From Saccharospirillaceae bacterium (GTDB lineage: Bacteria > Pseudomonadota > Gammaproteobacteria > Pseudomonadales > Natronospirillaceae): a stretch of DNA of 64,000 nt. Location: NCBI GenBank assembly GCA_007116635.1, contig SKIB01000011.1, positions 1-64,000 on the forward strand, given 5' to 3'. A program made the translations under genes and the position numbers. Below, in pieces: positions 25,347 through 34,086 of the stretch. Within the stretch, counting starts at the first letter, position 1; the number at the start of each line of letters is the position of its first letter. Under the pieces are notes generated by a model. That model saw only the letters and a program-made list of their open reading frames with translations. It made no database searches and was not told where the DNA came from.

Positions 25347-27014
25347 TTATAGATCTTCTTTAAAGATCAGCTCCACCGGAGGGAATAATAATATGTCAAT
25401 GCGTCGATTGGCTTGACGTGCCTCAGCGCTATCTTCCTGCTGTACCGGTTGGTTGCTAGCGTGGCCAACGGCCTGCATGCGTTCTTTGTCTATGCCTAGA
25501 GATTCGAGTTCGCGAATAGCGGCACTGGCACGAGCAGTGGATAGCTCCCAGTTGCTGGGGTAAAAGCGACTCAATGTGGTGCCAATAGGGCGATTGTCAC
25601 TATGGCCTTCAACACTGATACGATGATCAGGGAAAGCTTCTAGAGATCTTGCCACAGCAGCCAAGGCACTCTTGCCTGCAGGAGAAATTTCCGCAGTCCC
25701 AGAGGGGAATAGTAGTTGGCCTTGTAGCCTTATGACGGTGCGGCCATCCTCTAGGTCAGACACTAAACTGTCACGCTCCACATTGAGCTCACTAAGCTCA
25801 GCAGCTAGCTGACTAGCAGCCTGGCTTTGCCTTTCAAGCTCTTTCTGTAACTGCTCGATCCGCTCTTGATAAGCTATATTCTCGTTGAGCAGCTCATCTG
25901 CCTTTTCTTGGGCCATGGCTAGGTCAGAGCGTGAGCTATCTCGGCTGGCTTCGAGTTGCTCTTTGGTGTCACTCAATTGACTAAGCTCATCAGCTAAGAC
26001 AGCAAGGCGTTCGTTGATACCATCCTTTTCACTGCTGGTTTGTCCAAGTTGTTGGTTCAACTCCTGTACCTCGGCTTCACGGCTGGACAGTTCAAGGTTG
26101 AGGCTGGCTAACTGTTGTTCTTGGTTTTGCAGGCGTTGCTCGGCTGCCTCGGCTTCAGCCCTGGCATCCCGAAGTTCTCTGGCTACCTGTTGCAGGTCGG
26201 TCATTTGCCCAAGTGAGCTTTCCAGCCGCTGTCTTAGCTCTTGATTCTCAGTTTCCAACTGTTCAAGCCTTTGTTGTAACTGTTCGTTTTGCTGCTGAGT
26301 ATCCTCGTCATGACTCATGGCGGCTAATCGACTCAGCAGTTCTTGCTGAGTTGCCTCAGTGCGACCTAGAGCAGTATTGGCTTGTTCGAGCTGCTCAGCC
26401 AGTTGGCTTCTTTCATCAGTAAGTCGACTTAACTCTGACCCTAAGTGTTCAGCGTCTAATTGCGCTTCATTTGGCTCTTGGGAGCGTAAATCAGCTAATT
26501 CTTGTTGCAATTGCTCTACTTGCGCTTGGCTTTGCTGTAGTGCAAGGCCTAGATCAGGATCAGGCATCTGAGCTTCAGTAAGCTGTATTTCTAATTGCTC
26601 AACCTGGGCTTGACTTAACTCCAAGGTATCTTCTAACTCTTGTGTTAGCTTCAGACTATCGGTCAGTTGGCGTTCTAGCTCATCGGCTTGCTGGCTAAGG
26701 TTTTGTACTTGGCTTTGACTTTCACCTAAGCGTTGTTGTGTGTCTTCAAGCTCGGCTTGTACAGCGCTGAGTTGCTCTTGTTGCTGTTCGTTTACTTGGT
26801 TATGCGCTTGGTTCAGGTCCAGTTGCAGGCCTGATATCTGAGAGCGTAGCTCATTATTGTCTCGTTGAACTCTATCTCGATCTTGACTGATGTTATTGAA
26901 GCGAGTTTGTAGCCTTTGATTGTCGTTTTGTTGTTCATACCATAACCAAGCAAAAACAGCGGTTACAAGGGCAAGGATGGCGGCGACAATCCAGGCCAAA
27001 GGATTCTGTTGCAT
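25347..27014 (-). CDS. Envelope-spanning coiled-coil protein with OmpA/MotB peptidoglycan-binding domain
   Basis: A 555-residue protein. One membrane helix at residues about 7-24 (AWIVAAILALVTAVFAWLW) is followed by roughly 380 residues of almost unbroken coiled coil. The C-terminal OmpA-like domain contains ISVEGHSDNRPIG and NWELSTARASAAIRELESLG, with the RANRRIDILL end motif. It is anchored in the inner membrane and binds peptidoglycan. Proteins of this plan resemble cell-shape or division scaffolds and MotB relatives, but no flagellar stator motif is visible. Function is unknown. It lies downstream of speE (110 bp, with a hairpin between). Confidence 0.85.
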   Translation of the reverse strand: MQQNPLAWIVAAILALVTAVFAWLWYEQQNDNQRLQTRFNNISQDRDRVQRDNNELRSQISGLQLDLNQAHNQVNEQQQEQLSAVQAELEDTQQRLGESQSQVQNLSQQADELERQLTDSLKLTQELEDTLELSQAQVEQLEIQLTEAQMPDPDLGLALQQSQAQVEQLQQELADLRSQEPNEAQLDAEHLGSELSRLTDERSQLAEQLEQANTALGRTEATQQELLSRLAAMSHDEDTQQQNEQLQQRLEQLETENQELRQRLESSLGQMTDLQQVARELRDARAEAEAAEQRLQNQEQQLASLNLELSSREAEVQELNQQLGQTSSEKDGINERLAVLADELSQLSDTKEQLEASRDSSRSDLAMAQEKADELLNENIAYQERIEQLQKELERQSQAASQLAAELSELNVERDSLVSDLEDGRTVIRLQGQLLFPSGTAEISPAGKSALAAVARSLEAFPDHRISVEGHSDNRPIGTTLSRFYPSNWELSTARASAAIRELESLGIDKERMQAVGHASNQPVQQEDSAEARQANRRIDILLFPPVELIFKEDL

Positions 27015-27083
27015 GGATCCTCCAAAAAGTTGTTAGTATCTTTTTTAGACTAGCAGCTTTTTGCTAATGCAGCATGACAAGAG

Positions 27084-27107
27084 GCGAATTCTCAGGTGAG
27101 AATTCGC
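27084..27107. terminator. Perfect hairpin after speE
   Basis: An 11-bp perfect inverted repeat GCGAATTCTCA/TGAGAATTCGC with a 2-nt loop, 17 nt past the speE stop on the minus strand. The downstream side reads CTCTTGTC, so the T-tract is poor. It is likely a transcript-end or stability hairpin. Confidence 0.55.
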
Positions 27108-27124
27108 ATTATTGTATCCTAAGC

Positions 27125-27985
27125 TTAGGTTAAAGATTCTAAACCACGGCGCATGAACTCTGGATACGCCAAAGCAGCCTGATGAATGTCTGCATTATAG
27201 TAGTGAGTAATAAAAGTCTTTTGCTCGGCTCGCTGACGGTTGTAGGTCTTGGGATTTAAATCTTTACTAGCCATGGTGCAGCTCCACCAGCCGGAGGGGT
27301 AAATGGGCTGCGGAAAGGGCAGGGTGTGAACCTGTGTCAGGCCAGCGGCTTTCATCTCCAGGTGTAGTTCTTTGATGATCGAATGCGTATGGTACAGGGG
27401 CGATTCACTCTGCTGCACCATCAGGCCTTGGTCACCAAGTACACGCAGACACTGGCTGAAAAACTCACGATTAAACAGGCCAGCGGCTGGGCCTACAGGA
27501 TCGGTGGAATCGACGATCAACAGGTCAATGCTGTTGGCTGCGGCCTGTTCAATCCATTGGATGCCATCGCCAAAGACGAATTCAACTCTTGGATCATTAT
27601 TGTTGGCACAAAGCTCAGGGAAGAACTTTTCTGCCACTCGGGTAACCCGTTCGTCGATTTCGACCTGTACTACCTTTTTTACGCTAGGGTGCTTGAGCAC
27701 CTCGCTCAGGGTACCGCAATCGCCGCCACCAATGATAACCACGGTCTGAGGGTCTGGGTGGGTGAAGAGCGCAGGGTGAGTCATCATCTCGTGATAAAGG
27801 AAGTTATCTCGATCGGACACCATGTAGCAGCCATCCAGCACCATCAGGTTGCCCCAATGGGTGGTTTTGTAGATTTCGATGTTCTGGTAGGGTGTTTGTT
27901 CGCTGTGCAGCAGTTCTTCAATACCGAGCGAAAAACTGGAGCCGTCTCCGGCCCAAATTTCGGTAAACCATTTACTTTGGTTCAT
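27125..27985 (-). CDS. speE: Spermidine synthase
   Basis: Transfers an aminopropyl group from decarboxylated SAM to putrescine. The 286-residue protein begins with FTEIWAGDGSSFSLGIEELL and has the SAM-binding VVIIGGGDCGTLSEVLKH and active-site segment DLLIVDSTDPVGPAAGLF. The ATG at 27985 is chosen for its ribosome site GAAGGATATTAAG; an in-frame ATG at 28000 would add five residues. No speD gene accompanies it. It is the third gene after rpoZ-spoT in a minus-strand series. Confidence 0.94.
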   Translation of the reverse strand: MNQSKWFTEIWAGDGSSFSLGIEELLHSEQTPYQNIEIYKTTHWGNLMVLDGCYMVSDRDNFLYHEMMTHPALFTHPDPQTVVIIGGGDCGTLSEVLKHPSVKKVVQVEIDERVTRVAEKFFPELCANNNDPRVEFVFGDGIQWIEQAAANSIDLLIVDSTDPVGPAAGLFNREFFSQCLRVLGDQGLMVQQSESPLYHTHSIIKELHLEMKAAGLTQVHTLPFPQPIYPSGWWSCTMASKDLNPKTYNRQRAEQKTFITHYYNADIHQAALAYPEFMRRGLESLT

Positions 27986-28021
27986 CTTAATATCCTTCAA
28001 CTTGGGTTAGGGTCTGTAGCC

Positions 28022-30127
28022 TTAGGCTTTTACTCTAGCAATACGCGTCATGGTGATAATTTTTTTTAACCGTTTAATGACGCGTGCTAAATGCACTCGG
28101 TCAGTGACGCTGACGCTGATATTCACTCGACTGATGCGGGCGTCGAGTTCTTCCATATTAATGGCTTCAATATTGGCTTGGGCTTCTGCCACTGCTGCAG
28201 CCACCGCCGCCAAAGCACCACGTTGATTTTCCATTTCTAGCCTTAGGTCAACCACGAACTCACCCTGCATTTGTTGATCCCAAATCAATGGCACGCAGCG
28301 GGCTGCGTCCTGTCGAACTTCGGCAATATTTGGGCAGCTCTCAACATGAATTATTAAGCCCTTGCCTTTGCTAGCGATGCCAATAATGGGGTCACCAGGA
28401 ATGGGGCGGCAGCATTTGGCATACTGAATAACCATGCCTTCTTGACCAGAAATAGTCAGCGGGTGCTGGCTGAGCTCAGAGTCGGACTCAGAGGTGATTA
28501 GGGCGCGAGCCACCATAAAGGCTGGGCGGTTGCCTAAGCCAATATCAATCAGTAACTGATCCTTGTTGTTTAGTTGGAAATGTTCAACAATTTTATGCCA
28601 TTGCTCTGCGCTAACCTGTTGCTCATCGCTGCCAAGCTGTTGCAAGGCGCTGTGCAGCATTTTTTGCCCAAGGGCCAAGGATTCGTGTTGCTGTTGATGT
28701 TTGAGGAAGTGGCGAATATTGGCACGAGCTTTGGCAGTTATGACGAAATCGAGCCAAGCTGGGCTGGGTCTGGCGTCTTCTTTGGTCAGAATGCGAATCG
28801 AATCCCCGCTCTTGAGGGGTTGAGAAAGCGGTGCCTGTTCGCGATTGATCAAGCAGCCGACACAGGCATTGCCAATATCGGTGTGTACCGCGTAGGCAAA
28901 GTCAACCGCACAGGCCCCGGTCGGCAGTTCCATGATTCGGCCCTTAGGAGTGAAAACATAGATCTCGTCTGGGAACAGATCCATTTTCACATTTTCGATG
29001 AACTCAATTGGGCTGTTAGCACGCTGTTGCATTTCCAGTAGACTTTTCATCCAGCGGTGGGCTCGAGCTTGGGCCGGATGTGGGTCATTGGAATCATTCT
29101 GCTTGTAGAGATCATGATTTGCGATGCCATGGGCAGCCATCTCATTCATTTCTTTGGTGCGAATCTGAACTTCTATGGGTACGCCATGAGGGCCAATCAT
29201 GGTGGTATGCAAGGATTGATAACCATTGGTTTTGGGTATGGCTATGTAATCTTTGAAACGATTGGGAATTGGTTTGTAAAAATTATGTACAACACCCAGT
29301 GTTCGGTAGCATTGGTCAATATTACCAACAATAATCCTCAGACCATAGACATCCATGATTTCTTCAAAGGATTTGCCCTGTAGGCGCATTTTTTCATAGA
29401 TAGAAAATAAATGCTTTTCCCTTGATTCAATTATGGCGCTAATGCCTTCTTCTTGTAAGCGCTTGAAAACAGACTCCTGCACCTGTTTGACATAGTTGGC
29501 GCGGTTGCCGCGTAACTGCGCCACGGCCGAAGCAATCAAGGGCGCGCGCATGGGGTAGATGGAGGCTAAGCACAGGTCTTCCAATTCTTTGCGCAGATTG
29601 CCAATGCCAAGGCGCATGGCAATGGGGGCATAGATATCCAGGGTTTCACGGGCAATGCGGCGTTTTTTGTGTGGCGGCATCACCCCAAGAGTGCGCATGT
29701 TGTGCAGGCGGTCGGCCAGTTTCACCAGAATCACACGGATGTCCTTGGCCATGGCCAGGATCATTTTTTGAAAGTTTTCCGCCTGCTCTTCTTGCTTGGT
29801 TTCAAAGTGCAAAAAGGTCAGCTTGGAGACGCCGTCTACGATCTCTGCCACCCCTTGACCAAACTGCGCCACCAAGTGTTCCTTGGTGACCGGTGTGTCT
29901 TCCAGTACATCGTGCAGCATGGCAGCCATCAATGACTGATGATCCATGTGCATGTCGGCCAGAATGTTGGCCACTGCCAAGGGATGAATGATGTAGGGCT
30001 CGCCACTTCTGCGGTACTGACCTTCATGCGCTTGTTGGGCAAAGTAATAAGCGCGCTTTACACGATTGATCTTTTCGTGCGACAGGTAACTTTCAAGGCG
30101 TTTAGCAAGATCTGCTATGGTCGGCAC
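28022..30127 (-). CDS. spoT: Bifunctional (p)ppGpp synthetase/hydrolase SpoT
   Basis: Makes and degrades the stringent-response alarmones ppGpp/pppGpp. The 701-residue protein has an HD hydrolase domain (HDVLEDT, so hydrolysis should be active) and a synthetase domain (GYQSLHTTMIG). A TGS domain (MELPTGACAVDFAYAVHTDIG) and a C-terminal ACT domain follow. Although the frame opens at TTG 30160, the GTG at 30127 has a well-placed GGAG 8 nt upstream and gives the family length. It follows rpoZ, the standard gmk-rpoZ-spoT order; speE then takes the place of the more usual trmH/recG neighbours. Confidence 0.95.
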   Translation of the reverse strand: MPTIADLAKRLESYLSHEKINRVKRAYYFAQQAHEGQYRRSGEPYIIHPLAVANILADMHMDHQSLMAAMLHDVLEDTPVTKEHLVAQFGQGVAEIVDGVSKLTFLHFETKQEEQAENFQKMILAMAKDIRVILVKLADRLHNMRTLGVMPPHKKRRIARETLDIYAPIAMRLGIGNLRKELEDLCLASIYPMRAPLIASAVAQLRGNRANYVKQVQESVFKRLQEEGISAIIESREKHLFSIYEKMRLQGKSFEEIMDVYGLRIIVGNIDQCYRTLGVVHNFYKPIPNRFKDYIAIPKTNGYQSLHTTMIGPHGVPIEVQIRTKEMNEMAAHGIANHDLYKQNDSNDPHPAQARAHRWMKSLLEMQQRANSPIEFIENVKMDLFPDEIYVFTPKGRIMELPTGACAVDFAYAVHTDIGNACVGCLINREQAPLSQPLKSGDSIRILTKEDARPSPAWLDFVITAKARANIRHFLKHQQQHESLALGQKMLHSALQQLGSDEQQVSAEQWHKIVEHFQLNNKDQLLIDIGLGNRPAFMVARALITSESDSELSQHPLTISGQEGMVIQYAKCCRPIPGDPIIGIASKGKGLIIHVESCPNIAEVRQDAARCVPLIWDQQMQGEFVVDLRLEMENQRGALAAVAAAVAEAQANIEAINMEELDARISRVNISVSVTDRVHLARVIKRLKKIITMTRIARVKA

Positions 30128-30191
30128 TGAGGCTGCTCCAAGGTCATTGACGAGAATCAATTTAGTTTAACAGCCTGTGGAGGGAATGCTA

Positions 30192-30215
30192 GGGCTGACA
30201 GAGGCTTGTCAGCCC
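30192..30215. repeat. Hairpin between rpoZ and spoT
   Basis: A 9-bp perfect inverted repeat GGGCTGACA/TGTCAGCCC with a 6-nt loop, in the 167-bp gap between rpoZ and spoT. T residues follow only on the plus strand; on the coding (minus) strand the stem is flanked by an A-tract and TAGC. It may control read-through or processing from rpoZ into spoT, or act as a site for an RNA-binding protein. Confidence 0.65.
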
Positions 30216-30294
30216 TTTTGCGGGCAAAACTGCTGAAACCAAAACGGATGGCCAGACTGTGCCAGCAATCTTGGTGGAGCTATGCGCGGCTAAA

Positions 30295-30528
30295 CTAGGA
30301 AACGAACGAAGGCTCTTCGCTGCTGCTTACCTTGGGTTGACCTTCACGGTCAATCAGGCCTTCGGCGATTTCACGCAGGGCAACCACGGTGGGCTTGTCA
30401 TTTTCCAAAGCAACCAAGGCATCAACTTCGTCATTGGCGATCTGACGCGCGCGGCGTGATGCTACCATGATCAGTTCAAAACGGTTGTCTACGTGCTCTA
30501 GGCAATCTTCAACGGTCACTCGTGCCAT
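30295..30528 (-). CDS. rpoZ: RNA polymerase omega subunit
   Basis: A 77-residue protein, [20 protein letters not shown] at the start and the RARQIAND / [14 protein letters not shown] motifs characteristic of omega, which assists beta' folding and RNA polymerase assembly and is a ppGpp-binding site in gammaproteobacteria. It sits between gmk and spoT, in the usual order. A Shine-Dalgarno-like GGAACAAAG precedes the ATG. Confidence 0.97.
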   Translation of the reverse strand: MARVTVEDCLEHVDNRFELIMVASRRARQIANDEVDALVALENDKPTVVALREIAEGLIDREGQPKVSSSEEPSFVS

Positions 30529-30578
30529 CTTTGTTCCTCGGTCGAATTAGCGGTTGGGTAGTTTACTCGGATTGGTCA

Positions 30579-31190
30579 TTAACTCAACAGCTGTTGCAGT
30601 AAATTTTGTTGCCTGTGGCTCATTTTATCTTGCCGCAGCCTTAGGCTGGCGATGATACTCAGTAACTGTTGCTGGCACTGAACAAAGTCATCATTGACCA
30701 CCAGGTAGTCAAACTCGGGGTAATGGCTGAGTTCGTCCTGCGATTTGCTCAATCGTTTAGCAATCACTTGCTCGCTGTCTTGGCCACGGCCACGCAAGCG
30801 TTGCTCAAGGGCGGCAAGGCTGGGCGGCAGAATGAAAATGCTGATCATGTCTGGCCTGAGGTGGCGCACCTGGGCCGCGCCCTGCCAGTCAATTTCCAAG
30901 ATCACATCTAGGTCCTCGGCCAGCAGTCTGTTCACCTGCTCTTGGCTGGTGCCATAGTAGTTATCAAACACCTGAGCATGTTCAAGAAACTGACCCTGTG
31001 CGATCTGCTCGACAAACTGCTCTTGGCTGACGAAATGATACTCTCGGCCATTCTCCTCACCCGGTCTGGGTGCCCGGGTGGTATGGGACACAGCCACTCG
31101 GAGATGTTCGTCTTGGGCAAGAATGGCCTTAACCAGGCTGCTCTTGCCGGTCCCACTGGGGGCTGAAATGCAAAAAAGTTGTCCGCTCAT
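30579..31190 (-). CDS. gmk: Guanylate kinase
   Basis: Phosphorylates GMP to GDP with ATP. The 203-residue protein has the P-loop SAPSGTGKSSLV, the GMP-binding SHTTRAPRPGEENGREYHFV, and a late NDDFVQCQQQL. It opens the gmk-rpoZ-spoT group and is preceded upstream on the same strand by the GH20 gene. Confidence 0.97.
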   Translation of the reverse strand: MSGQLFCISAPSGTGKSSLVKAILAQDEHLRVAVSHTTRAPRPGEENGREYHFVSQEQFVEQIAQGQFLEHAQVFDNYYGTSQEQVNRLLAEDLDVILEIDWQGAAQVRHLRPDMISIFILPPSLAALEQRLRGRGQDSEQVIAKRLSKSQDELSHYPEFDYLVVNDDFVQCQQQLLSIIASLRLRQDKMSHRQQNLLQQLLS

Positions 31191-31250
31191 GCTGCCTGCT
31201 CTTATCCAAACTGCTGCTAGTGTAGCAGATTTATTCTGGCTCAGGTGCCG

Positions 31251-33110
31251 CTAAAGCGGTCGGTGACCAATGCCTTGCTGCTTTAAGCGCGCCAGTTGAT
31301 AGGGCAAGCGAGTCAAAAAGCGTTGCCAGTCCTTGGTTTGACTCCAGCCGGTTTCGGCGGTGGCCAGCAGACGGGGGAACAGCAAGTAATGCACCTGATC
31401 GACCGTCTCGACCCCTTCGCACCAGAGTTGGCTTTGCACGCCCATGATCTTGTCGCTCCCCTGAGGCGTTAGCTGCTCATTCAGTGGTTCGTACTCATAA
31501 CTGGTTTTGAGGTTCAGTGGGCCAGCCCAAAGTACACCAAACTCATGGATGTCGTTGTTCCAGGCCAGATCAAAATAGGTGTACTGCGCTGGGCACATGA
31601 TCACCGGATAGCCGGCATTGGCGGCCTTGATTCCGGCATCGATGCCGCGCCAAGAACAAAGGCTGGCGTCTTTGGCCAATTTGTCACCTTCAATGGCTTC
31701 TTCCCAACCAATCAGTGCCTTGCCACGCGCGCGCAAGAAATCTTGCAGATGGCGCAACAGCACGCCTTGCAGATCGCGCACCGATTCCAGCCCAAGGGCT
31801 GCGGCCTTGGCTTGGCAAGCGGGTGATTGCAGCCATACGCCCTCAGGTACTTCGTCGGCTCCTAGGTGAATGTAGGGGCCAGGGAACAGGTCCGCCACTT
31901 CTGCCAAAATGGTTTCCAGTACCTGATAGGTGGACGCTAGGCCCGGATTGAGCACATTGTCTCGGTACTGCTGAATGGAAATGTATTCGGATTTATCCTC
32001 CGGCTCGACCAGCAGCGCGGGCAGGGACTTAATCAGGGCTCTGGCATGGCCGGGGATGTCGATTTCCGGAATCACCAGAATGTTACGCGCCGCAGCAAAG
32101 TCCAGCACCTCTCTCACTTCGGCCTTGCTGTAAAAGCCGCCGTATGCCTGGCAGCCCGAGCCAAATTGCGCTTCAAGGGCTAGCCCAGGGCCACGCCAAG
32201 CGCCTTTGCTGGTCAACTCAGGGTAGCAATCCAGCTGCAAACGCCAGCCTTCGTCATCGGTGAGGTGCCAATGAAAGCGGTTAAGCTTGAGCCAACACAT
32301 TTGTTCCAGCAGCTGTTTGATGGTGCTGATGGGATGAAAATGGCGTGAGCAATCCAGCATCTGGCCACGATAGTCAAAGCGTGGCTGGTCTTCAATGCGC
32401 TGGCAAGCAAGCTGTTGCGGTTGTTGGGCCAATAATTGCGCCAGACTGACCAAGGCATAGAGCTCACCCGCTGGGCTGCTGCTGTGAATGGTCACGCCCT
32501 GGGCATGGATCAAGAGTTGATAGCCCTCATCCGGCAGTTCGCTGTTCGTCAGTAACTCAAGGTTGACATCAGAGCTCTGGTTGACCGGTTGATACTGAGC
32601 AAACCACTGGCAAGCCGAGCTGAGCTCAGACACCCGCCAGCTCTCTGGTACTGTCAGAAAGCCGCTGTCCATATGGCAGGCAGCAGGTTCTGGCAGGATG
32701 CCAAGCACGCCCTGGGGTAATTGAATAGCTAGATTGTTAACCGGCTCAGGTTGCTGCATGTCATGCTGGCGCAATTCAACCGGCCAGCACTGCTGCTGAT
32801 ATTGTAGATAGATGCCTTTGGGCAGTTCCATGACATTGAACAGACGAGCATGATGACTGACCAATTCAAATTGCCAGCATTGGCCTGGCGCCAGAGGCTC
32901 TGGCATCTGCAGTTCAATGTGGGCGCCCGCCTGCTTAATGAACTCTGCGCCTGTGGTGAGCTGGCCTTGCATGGCCCGTGGAATCTCAATCGCTAACATG
33001 CCAGCAGGCAGGGTTGCTTGGCTGGTGTTTTCTAAACTCAAGCTGAGGTGCAGCTTGCCGTTTTGGTTACTGATGAAGTGTAAGTCAAGCGGCAGTGCTG
33101 GCTGGTTCAT
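31251..33110 (-). CDS. Family 20 beta-N-acetylhexosaminidase
   Basis: Hydrolyses terminal beta-GlcNAc from chito-oligosaccharides or glycans. The 619-residue protein has an N-terminal beta-rich region and a GH20b-like domain (LLIHAQGVTIHSSSPAGELYALVSLAQLL). The (beta/alpha)8 catalytic domain includes YRGQMLDCSRHFHP, FHWHLTDDEGWRL and the catalytic Asp-Glu pair in HLGADEVPEGVW. No signal peptide is evident, so cytoplasmic action on imported oligosaccharides is likely. The ATG at 33110 (MNQPALP) is supported by a GGAGAG upstream. It follows the DUF218-like gene by 80 bp. Confidence 0.93.
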   Translation of the reverse strand: MNQPALPLDLHFISNQNGKLHLSLSLENTSQATLPAGMLAIEIPRAMQGQLTTGAEFIKQAGAHIELQMPEPLAPGQCWQFELVSHHARLFNVMELPKGIYLQYQQQCWPVELRQHDMQQPEPVNNLAIQLPQGVLGILPEPAACHMDSGFLTVPESWRVSELSSACQWFAQYQPVNQSSDVNLELLTNSELPDEGYQLLIHAQGVTIHSSSPAGELYALVSLAQLLAQQPQQLACQRIEDQPRFDYRGQMLDCSRHFHPISTIKQLLEQMCWLKLNRFHWHLTDDEGWRLQLDCYPELTSKGAWRGPGLALEAQFGSGCQAYGGFYSKAEVREVLDFAAARNILVIPEIDIPGHARALIKSLPALLVEPEDKSEYISIQQYRDNVLNPGLASTYQVLETILAEVADLFPGPYIHLGADEVPEGVWLQSPACQAKAAALGLESVRDLQGVLLRHLQDFLRARGKALIGWEEAIEGDKLAKDASLCSWRGIDAGIKAANAGYPVIMCPAQYTYFDLAWNNDIHEFGVLWAGPLNLKTSYEYEPLNEQLTPQGSDKIMGVQSQLWCEGVETVDQVHYLLFPRLLATAETGWSQTKDWQRFLTRLPYQLARLKQQGIGHRPL

Positions 33111-33190
33111 GCAGAGGCTCTCCAAGGCTGGCGAATGTTAATGGCCTAAATTGGCATAAAAGCCAACAGATTAACAGAGTCTAGGGCGAT

Positions 33191-34057
33191 TTATCGGTCT
33201 TGGCTTGTTAAGTCTTGATCCGGATCCAATTCTCGGCTCAGCTGTTGGAATATCGCCTCTACTTGCTGGCGCAGCTGTTGCAGTTGCTCAGGGCCGCTCA
33301 GGCTAGAAGATTGCTGTAATAAGGCCTGCAGGCTGTGAATCGCTGCTCGCAGTTCACCAGGGTCTGACGGCCCTTGCTGTGTTAAATGCTCAAGCCTGTT
33401 TAGGCTTTGCGCGGTCATGGCTCGTACCTCCGTTCCTTGCTGACGATCCATTGCTCTGGGGTCAAGCAGCAACAAATCCAGATACACCCGCCAGTGGGTC
33501 AATTGTTGCAGCTCCAGATAGGCCTGAGCCCGTGTGCCCTGATAAGGGTAGGGCGCAGGCAAATGATTCTCAATGCTGCCACCAATCTGGGCATTAATAC
33601 CGGCCCTGCCCAGGCTGTTCTGCAGTTGCAACAGCAAGCCACGCCTGGGAAAACGCTGCTGAATGCCAAGGATGCGCTGCAGATGATGTTCGCTGGACAC
33701 CAGACGCAGTCTCAGCTGCGCTTGCTGCGCCAGCCTGGGATGGCGCAGCAGTAAGCCTGCCAAATACTGCAGGTTTTCTTTGGTGCTGGTGGAGCGGTTT
33801 TCCAGAATTAAGCGCTCTCTGGGCCAGTGGAGGCCCTGCTCAAGTAACAGGCCCTGGCAATGCCGCCAGAAGCAATCGGCTTCACGCACCTGGCTGCCGG
33901 GCATGATGCCGCCACAAATGGCCAGCAAGCAACCCTCTGGTGCCTGTGCCAGTTGCGCGGCAAGAAAGCGCACCCGCGCCAAACCTTCGCCGCTGATGTC
34001 ATTATTGATCAGGCGTTTGCCGAGCAATACCCAAAGCTCTTGTTGCATTTGCGGCAC
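33191..34057 (-). CDS. DUF218/YdcF-like protein with a long helical C-terminus
   Basis: A 288-residue protein whose N-terminal half carries the DUF218 (ElyC/SanA/YdcF) pattern: VLLGKRLINNDISGEGLARVRFLA, a Gly-rich ICGGIMPG, and STSTKENLQYL, a variant of the TRENA-type motif. The C-terminal third is Gln/Leu-rich and probably helical. No signal or membrane helix is evident, unlike SanA/ElyC. The start is either GTG 34057 (GGGAG just upstream) or ATG 34048. Role unknown; an envelope- or glycan-related role is plausible given the downstream GH20 gene. Confidence 0.7.
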   Translation of the reverse strand: MPQMQQELWVLLGKRLINNDISGEGLARVRFLAAQLAQAPEGCLLAICGGIMPGSQVREADCFWRHCQGLLLEQGLHWPRERLILENRSTSTKENLQYLAGLLLRHPRLAQQAQLRLRLVSSEHHLQRILGIQQRFPRRGLLLQLQNSLGRAGINAQIGGSIENHLPAPYPYQGTRAQAYLELQQLTHWRVYLDLLLLDPRAMDRQQGTEVRAMTAQSLNRLEHLTQQGPSDPGELRAAIHSLQALLQQSSSLSGPEQLQQLRQQVEAIFQQLSRELDPDQDLTSQDR

Positions 34058-34086
34058 TTAACTCCCGTGGTTGGTTTGCTGCTGGT

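Noticed and set aside
28574-29041. 155-aa and other plus-strand frames inside spoT
   Set aside because: Antisense shadows of an intact SpoT with all domains present.
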